DNA from: Acidobacteriota bacterium | GTDB lineage: Bacteria; Acidobacteriota; Thermoanaerobaculia; Multivoradales; JAHEKO01 | Direction: 5' to 3' | NCBI GenBank assembly: GCA_024638355.1 | Contig: JAHEKO010000056.1 | Location: forward strand, 1 to 9,921 | Length of the DNA stretch: 9,921 nucleotides | Shown here: one piece after another, positions 6,389-9,921 of the stretch | Layout: each line of letters begins with the position of its first letter | Numbering within the stretch: the first letter of the stretch is position 1 | Program-made: the position numbers and the translations under genes | Notes under the pieces: model-generated | Seen by the model: only the letters and a program-made list of their open reading frames with translations | Database searches by the model: none | What the model was told of the DNA's origin: nothing

Positions 6389-7584
6389 CCCCCGAGATCC
6401 CTTCCCCGCTCCGGGCTCGCCGCCGCCTGCTGCTCGGCCCCGGACCTTCCAACGTCCATCCGCGCGTCTACGAGGCGCTCGGACGCCCGCTGATGGGGCA
6501 TCTCGACCCGCTCTTTCTCGAGATCATGGACGAGGTGCAGAGCATGCTGCGGCGGGTCTTTCGGACCGCCAACCGCCTGACCTTCGCCGTCTCGGGCACC
6601 GGTAGCGCGGGGATGGAGGCCGCCCTCGTCAACCTGCTCGAGCCGGCGGACGAGGTCCTGATCTGCGTCAACGGCGTCTTCGGCGGACGCATGTGCGACA
6701 TCGTGGAGCGCCTCGGCGCCAGGCTCCACCGCATCGACCGTCCCTGGGGCGAGGTCTTCGATCCGCAGGAGATCGGCGACGTGCTCGGCGCCCATCCCGG
6801 CATCCGTCTGGTCGGCATCGTCCACGCCGAGACCTCGACCGGGGCGCGTCAGCCACTGGCCGAGCTCGGCGCCCTCTGCCGGGAGGGCGACCGGCTGCTG
6901 GTCGTCGACGCGGTGACTTCGCTCTCCGGAATCGAGCTCGAGGTCGACGGCTGGGGAATCGACGCCTGCTACAGCGGCACCCAGAAATGCCTCAGCTGCC
7001 CGCCCGGCCTGGCGCCGATCACCTTCAGCGAGCGCGCCGCCGAGCGCATGGCCGGCCGCAAGAGCAGGGTGCCGAGCTGGTACCTCGACGTCTCGATGCT
7101 GCGCGACTACTGGGCCGAGGGCCGGCGCACCTACCATCACACCGCTCCCATCTCGATGAACTACGCGCTCCACCAGGCCCTGGCGGTGGTACTGGAGGAG
7201 GGGCTCGAGGCACGCCACGCCCGGCATGCCCGCAACAGTGCGGCGCTTGTCGCCGGCCTCGCCGCCCTCGGCTGCCGGCCGTTCGCGCGGGAGGGCCATC
7301 GGCTGCCGATGCTCAACTCGGTCTATCTGCCGGAAGGGGTCGACGATGCCGACATTCGCCGGCGCTTGCTCGACGACTACGACATCGAGATCGGCGGCGG
7401 GCTCGGCGAGCTGGCCGGCCGGATCTGGCGGATCGGGCTGATGGGCGAGGGCTGCCGGCGCTCGAGCGTGCTCCGGCTCCTGGACGCGCTCGACGAGCTG
7501 ATCGCGCCCACCGCGGGCGGCCGCGGAAGGTCGGCGGCCGAGGCGGCCTACGGCGAGATCGCGCCCGAAGCGATCCTCACCTGA
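6385..7584 (+). CDS. Class V aminotransferase, alanine-glyoxylate / serine-pyruvate type
   Basis: A 399-aa PLP enzyme of fold type I. The N-terminal 'LLLGPGPSNVHPRV' (16-28) and 'MGHLDPLFLEIMDE' open the family. 'SGTGSAGMEAALVN' (70-83) binds the cofactor phosphate, 'HAETSTG' (147-153) and 'VVDAVTSL' (D175) contact the ring, and K201 in 'YSGTQKCLSCPPG' is the Schiff-base lysine. 'RIWRIGLMG' near the C-terminus contains the Arg that binds the substrate carboxylate in AGXT. Its closest functional relatives are alanine-glyoxylate and serine-glyoxylate/pyruvate aminotransferases, and substrate preference cannot be read from sequence. The ATG at 6385 overlaps the symporter stop by four bases, with GGAGGAG at 6370-6376 eight bases upstream. 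The context suggests that the imported substrate, or a product of it, is transaminated. The 3' end overlaps the convergent PilZ gene by 37 bases. Confidence 0.93.
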   Translation: MTPEIPSPLRARRRLLLGPGPSNVHPRVYEALGRPLMGHLDPLFLEIMDEVQSMLRRVFRTANRLTFAVSGTGSAGMEAALVNLLEPADEVLICVNGVFGGRMCDIVERLGARLHRIDRPWGEVFDPQEIGDVLGAHPGIRLVGIVHAETSTGARQPLAELGALCREGDRLLVVDAVTSLSGIELEVDGWGIDACYSGTQKCLSCPPGLAPITFSERAAERMAGRKSRVPSWYLDVSMLRDYWAEGRRTYHHTAPISMNYALHQALAVVLEEGLEARHARHARNSAALVAGLAALGCRPFAREGHRLPMLNSVYLPEGVDDADIRRRLLDDYDIEIGGGLGELAGRIWRIGLMGEGCRRSSVLRLLDALDELIAPTAGGRGRSAAEAAYGEIAPEAILT

Positions 7585-8906
7585 AGCATCCCGTCCGCGC
7601 TCTCGGAGTCGCTGACCTGGGCGGTCGGATCGGCGAGGTCGACGACCACGTGGAGGGAGGTCGAGGGCTCGGTACCATGCAGCGCGGTGCGAATCCCTAC
7701 CACTTCGTCGCTGCCGACCGCCATGTTCGGCGTCGCTAGCGGAGCCGTGACTCCGGCGATCTTGAGGAGCAGGCGCGGCGGATCGACCAGCCGCTCGATG
7801 GTGTAGCTGTCCTGCGGGAAGGCGCCGTTCGCCAGCAAGCGCAGCACGGTGCCATCGTCGGAGGCGAGCCACTGGACCTCCTCGATCCGGCTCATGGGGC
7901 CGCTGGGCGCGGCCGGGACCGCCGGCTCGAGCTCGACCGGCGCCTGTTCCTGGAACTCGATCGCCTCGAGCTCCGCGACCGGCGCCTCGACGATCTCCTC
8001 GACCGGCAGCTCGACCATCTCCGCCGCCGCGGGCACCGGGTCGGGACCGCCGCCGCTCAGCATCGACGTCAGCAGGTCGCGTTGCCAGTAGCCCACGCCG
8101 GCGAGCACGGCGACCGCGGCCAGCGCCGCCCACAGGCCGGTCCGGGAGCGTTTGGTCGACGCCGCCGCGGCCCCAGCCTGCTCGAGATACGGAGGCATCG
8201 AGGACGGCGCGGCTCCTTCGGTCGGCGCCGCTTCCGTCGACTCCAGCTCGGACAGCTCGGCGGACTCGAGCGTCGCCGGCTCGAATGCGTCGGCGGGCCG
8301 GGTGGCGGGCTCGGGCTCCTCGATCGGAGCCGCCGGCGTCTCCGGCTCCTCGAGCGGCGGCACCGTGGGCGTTTCCGGCTCCTCGATCGGCGGCGGCGCG
8401 GGCGTCCCGGGCTCCTCGATCGGCGGAACTGCCGGCGTCTCGGGCCCCGCCGGCTCCGCCTCGGCGGCCGGTTTCATCGCCTCGACCTCTTCCGCCGACA
8501 GGGTGGCGACGGCCTGGGTGGCGTACGACAGCGGCTCCGCGACCGCCTCCGGCTCTTCCTCTTCGACCGGAGGAGGCGCCAGATCGAAGATGACTCGATC
8601 CTCCGCCCGGCGGCGCTCGACGATTCTCCGCACCAGGGTCGCGGTAGCGTCGTCGGTGCTTTCGAAGCGCACGGCCATGCCGGGGGCGGAATCGCCGCCG
8701 TTCGGCTCGACAACCCAGAGCACTTCTCCGCTGCCCCGCAGAATCGGGAAGTCGGAATCGAGCCCGAGATCGAACGCGACGATGCTGCCCACGGGGCGGA
8801 TCTCTTCGGTGGCCAGGAAGATGCCCTCCTCCGAGACCTGCGCCGAGCACTCGTCCAGGAAGCTTCGGAAGCTGTCGAACCGCAGGGTGAGTCGTTGCTC
8901 GCTCAT
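7548..8906 (-). CDS. PilZ - Pro/Glu-repeat - TM - AMIN domain protein
   Basis: A 452-aa protein with four parts. Residues 1-100 form a PilZ domain of the gliding-motility/myxobacterial type ('VSEEGIFLATEEIRPVGS', 'GEVLWVV', 'PGMAVRF'). Residues 105-250 are a Pro/Glu/Ala linker with four 11-aa repeats. Residues 257-274 are a single membrane helix preceded by K-R-S-R. Residues 338-448 resemble an AMIN domain ('DGTVLRLLANG', 'YTIERLVDPPRLLLKIAG', 'LHVVVDLAD'), as found in PilQ and AmiC. A cytoplasmic PilZ and a periplasmic AMIN fit the positive-inside rule. The c-di-GMP motifs are degenerate: no RxxxR (R9 and R14 are one residue too far apart), and Q-V-S-E-E-G replaces [D/N]-x-S-x-x-G, so ligand binding is uncertain. 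The start ATG at 8906 has no Shine-Dalgarno site; TATCAT lies seven bases upstream. I know no named family with this exact layout. Confidence 0.85.
   Translation of the reverse strand: MSEQRLTLRFDSFRSFLDECSAQVSEEGIFLATEEIRPVGSIVAFDLGLDSDFPILRGSGEVLWVVEPNGGDSAPGMAVRFESTDDATATLVRRIVERRRAEDRVIFDLAPPPVEEEEPEAVAEPLSYATQAVATLSAEEVEAMKPAAEAEPAGPETPAVPPIEEPGTPAPPPIEEPETPTVPPLEEPETPAAPIEEPEPATRPADAFEPATLESAELSELESTEAAPTEGAAPSSMPPYLEQAGAAAASTKRSRTGLWAALAAVAVLAGVGYWQRDLLTSMLSGGGPDPVPAAAEMVELPVEEIVEAPVAELEAIEFQEQAPVELEPAVPAAPSGPMSRIEEVQWLASDDGTVLRLLANGAFPQDSYTIERLVDPPRLLLKIAGVTAPLATPNMAVGSDEVVGIRTALHGTEPSTSLHVVVDLADPTAQVSDSESADGMLQVRIASGAISP
8313..8441 (-). repeat. Four 11-aa Pro/Glu repeats in the PilZ-AMIN linker
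   Basis: Residues 156-198 of the PilZ-AMIN protein consist of four imperfect copies of E-T-P-A-V-P-P-I-E-E-P (the fourth is one residue shorter), visible in DNA as a 33-bp tandem repeat with a recurring CTCCTCGATCGGCGG on the plus strand. Such Pro/Glu tracts usually form stiff extended linkers. Copy number is likely to vary between strains by slippage. Confidence 0.8.
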
Positions 8907-8913
8907 CGGCCAG

Positions 8914-8919
8914 ATGATA
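8914..8919 (-). promoter_or_regulatory. Candidate -10 element of the PilZ-AMIN gene
   Basis: TATCAT (5 of 6 to TATAAT) ends seven bases before the ATG at 8906, with no ribosome-binding site between. If used, the transcript would begin at or next to the start codon (leaderless). No -35 match is seen in the GGC-rich DNA upstream. In the 94 bases between this gene and the AhpD-like gene I see no terminator with a T-tract. Confidence 0.35.
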
Positions 8920-9000
8920 GCGCGGCGGCGCGGCGGCGGCCGTGGCGAAATCCGCGGCCGACCGCCGAGAGTGCTCGAGCCCCGCGCCGGCGACCTCGGC

Positions 9001-9576
9001 TCACCAGTCCGCGGGGCGCGAGTCCCACTCGGGCTCCGGATCGATTCCCATGCCGTCGGCGAGCCGGTCGTAGTAGTTGAAGAGTGCGGCCACCTGCACG
9101 ATGTCGTGGATCGTCGCGTCGTCGAACCCCAGCCCGCGCAGCGCTTCGATGTCCGCCTCCACGACCTCGGCGGGCGTCCGGGTGAGCTTCACCGCGAAGT
9201 CGAGCATGCCGCGATCGGCCGCCGGCAGGTTGACCTGCCGGTAGTCGGTGGCGACCGCCGCCACCAGGGCGTCGGAATCGGGCTGATCCTGGACCTCGAC
9301 CCGGAGGTCCTCCGCGTGCGCCGTGGTTCAGTAGTAGCAGTGATTGGCGCGCGAAACGACGGTAGCGATCATCTCCCGCCGGGCGCGCGACAGGCCGCTC
9401 TCGCTCGACAGCATGACCTCGGAATAGAGCTGGGTGGAGGCGCGCAGCACTTTGGGCCGCGGGCTCTGCAACCGCAGAATGTTGTAGACCTTCCCCGCGC
9501 GCTTCACGGCGGCGGCGTAGAGCCGCTCGAGCAATCCCTCGGCCTCTTCGGGAGCGACGGTCCGGAGCCATGACAT
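9001..9576 (-). CDS. AhpD-like selenoprotein candidate (CxxU), read through in-frame TGA
   Basis: One 191-residue frame (ATG 9576 to TGA 9001) interrupted by a single TGA at 9330-9328, codon 83. The two halves match an uncharacterised peroxidase-related / carboxymuconolactone decarboxylase-like protein end to end. They open with 'VAPEEAEGLLERLYAAA', continue with 'SRARREMIATVVSRANHCYY' before the TGA, then 'TTAHAEDLR' after it, and finish with 'FDDATIHDIVQVAALFNYYDRLADG'. In this family the codon after Asn-His-Cys-Tyr-Tyr is normally Cys. E68, C80, codon 83 and H87 have exactly the spacing of AhpD E118-C130-C133-H137, where C133 is the peroxidatic cysteine. The likely product is a thiol/selenol peroxidase or disulfide reductase with a Cys-Tyr-Tyr-Sec centre. 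A hairpin suited to SECIS function follows. TGA also ends this gene and others nearby, so the code is not reassigned. Alternatives are a sequencing error (TGC/TGT to TGA) or a recent pseudogene. Upstream is a consensus TTGACA. Confidence 0.75.
9291..9310 (-). promoter_or_regulatory. Putative bacterial SECIS hairpin
   Basis: On the minus strand, starting 18 nt after the in-frame TGA, GGACCTC pairs perfectly with GAGGTCC (7 bp), enclosing the six-base loop CGGGTC. The loop starts 25 nt after the TGA, within the range known for bacterial SECIS elements (roughly 16-37 nt). It has a G in its first two bases and a GGU, as in the E. coli fdhF element. An alternative, shorter hairpin (CGGA/TCCG, loop GGACC) overlaps it at 9302-9314. 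Both lie within coding sequence, as expected in bacteria. Confidence 0.62.
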
Positions 9577-9582
9577 GCGCTC

Positions 9583-9611
9583 ATGGGACTACAGCGTCGC
9601 GGCCTTGTCAA
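9583..9611 (-). promoter_or_regulatory. Candidate promoter of the AhpD-like gene
   Basis: A consensus -35 TTGACA (9611-9606, minus strand) is followed after 17 bases by TCCCAT (9588-9583, only 3 of 6 to TATAAT). The ATG at 9576 comes six bases later. The -35 and the spacing are good and the -10 is poor. No Shine-Dalgarno site precedes the ATG, so a leaderless or near-leaderless transcript is possible. Confidence 0.4.
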
Positions 9612-9640
9612 CCGAGGCGGTCCGCGCCCGCTCCACGCGA

Positions 9641-9646
9641 TAGTCT
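9641..9646 (+). promoter_or_regulatory. Candidate -10 element of the adenine deaminase gene
   Basis: TAGTCT ends six bases before the GTG at 9653. The 76-base divergent gap (9577-9652) therefore seems to hold promoters for both the AhpD-like gene and this one. No -35 is recognisable at the correct distance, so the call is weak. Confidence 0.25.
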
Positions 9647-9652
9647 GAGCGG

Positions 9653-9921
9653 GTGAAACCGACCGAACTGCTTCGCTACGCCCGGGGCGACGAGCCGGCC
9701 GAGCTGCTGCTCGCGAACGGGCGCGTCGTCAACGTCCACACCGGCGAAGTGATCCCGACCAGCGTTGCCGTCGTGCGCTCGCGCATCGTCGGCCTCGGCG
9801 ACTACGAGGCCGACGAAGTGATCGACCTCGAGGGCGCCTACGTCGCGCCCGGCTTCATCGATGCGCACGTCCACATCGAGAGCAGCCTGGTGCCGCCCGC
9901 CGAATTCGCCCGCGCCGTGCT
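9653..9921 (+). CDS. ade: Adenine deaminase, N-terminal fragment
   Basis: The first 89 codons are present and the gene runs off the right edge. Residues after the short N-terminus read 'LLLANGRVVNVHTGEVIPT', then 'VIDLEGAYVAPGFIDAHVH' and 'IESSLVPPAEFARAV'. The combination of Y-V-A-P-G-F-I-D-x-H-V-H-I-E-S-S and P-A-E-F-A-R-A-V is diagnostic of bacterial adenine deaminase (amidohydrolase superfamily). That enzyme converts adenine to hypoxanthine and ammonia in purine salvage. The H-x-H pair contributes to the metal site. The start must be GTG at 9653: an in-frame TAG stands at 9641-9643 and no other start codon lies between them. No clear Shine-Dalgarno site is present. It is divergent from the AhpD-like selenoprotein candidate. 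Confidence 0.9.
   Translation, partial: MKPTELLRYARGDEPAELLLANGRVVNVHTGEVIPTSVAVVRSRIVGLGDYEADEVIDLEGAYVAPGFIDAHVHIESSLVPPAEFARAV

Noticed and set aside
6268..8850. An 860-codon frame on the minus strand
   Set aside because: It runs antisense to the aminotransferase and out of frame with the PilZ-AMIN gene; the composition is Arg/Gly/Ala-rich with no domain signature.
9001..9264. A separate 87-aa gene with a GTG start
   Set aside because: It is in the same frame as the AhpD-like N-terminal part, lacks a ribosome-binding site and contains only the C-terminal half of that fold.
8152..9573. A 473-codon frame on the plus strand
   Set aside because: It is the antisense shadow of PilZ-AMIN and the AhpD-like gene. 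The Ser/Gly-rich start reflects the Pro/Glu repeat read from the other strand.

Overview
The window is a gene-dense, very GC-rich stretch of bacterial chromosome, with strong G/C bias at third codon positions. I see no tRNA, rRNA, CRISPR array, phage gene or insertion sequence. The gene content suggests a soil or sediment bacterium, possibly Acidobacteriota (Thermoanaerobaculia-like) or a similar deep lineage: a myxobacterial-type PilZ domain fused to an AMIN domain, a bacilliredoxin, an S9 peptidase, an animal-type delta-1-pyrroline-5-carboxylate (P5C) dehydrogenase and an ILVBL/HACL2-like ThDP enzyme. This placement is inference from gene style only.

Layout. (1) Minus-strand operon, about 4737 down to beyond base 1, in transcription order: bacilliredoxin BrxA/B (GTG start at 4737), a 91-aa unknown protein, a DUF423 membrane protein, P5C dehydrogenase, a ThDP lyase related to 2-hydroxyacyl-CoA lyase 2 (ILVBL), and the start of a secreted S9 peptidase cut by the window edge. 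Spacings run from a 1-base overlap to 48 bases. (2) Divergent plus-strand operon, 4812-7584: a 29-aa single-span membrane peptide, a sodium:solute symporter and an alanine-glyoxylate-type class V aminotransferase, the last two each joined to the gene before by an ATGA overlap. A perfect 14-bp palindrome lies between operons 1 and 2. (3) Convergent to operon 2, overlapping it by 37 bases: a minus-strand PilZ / Pro-Glu repeat / transmembrane / AMIN protein (7548-8906). (4) Minus strand 9001-9576: an AhpD-like (carboxymuconolactone decarboxylase fold) protein whose frame is interrupted by one TGA. (5) Plus strand from 9653: the N-terminus of adenine deaminase, cut by the window end.

The most interesting item is gene 4. 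A conventional gene caller would split it into an 82-aa and an 87-aa fragment. The TGA falls exactly where the second cysteine of the AhpD CxxC motif belongs. The AhpD signature E-x11-C-x-x-[C]-x-x-x-H is otherwise intact, and a 7-bp GC hairpin with a GGGU-containing loop begins 18 nt after the TGA, as expected of a bacterial SECIS element. I read it as a selenoprotein with a CxxU redox centre. A sequencing error or a nonsense mutation is the alternative.

Functionally, the two divergent operons look like nutrient scavenging and amino-acid/carbonyl catabolism: uptake by the symporter, transamination by the class V enzyme, oxidation of glutamate semialdehyde, and ThDP-dependent C-C chemistry. 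Thiol/selenol redox proteins (bacilliredoxin, the AhpD-like protein) lie nearby. The genes that appear to start transcripts on the right side of the window lack Shine-Dalgarno sequences and have -10-like hexamers only 6-9 nt before the start codon, which suggests leaderless mRNAs. The operon-internal genes mostly have good Shine-Dalgarno sites.
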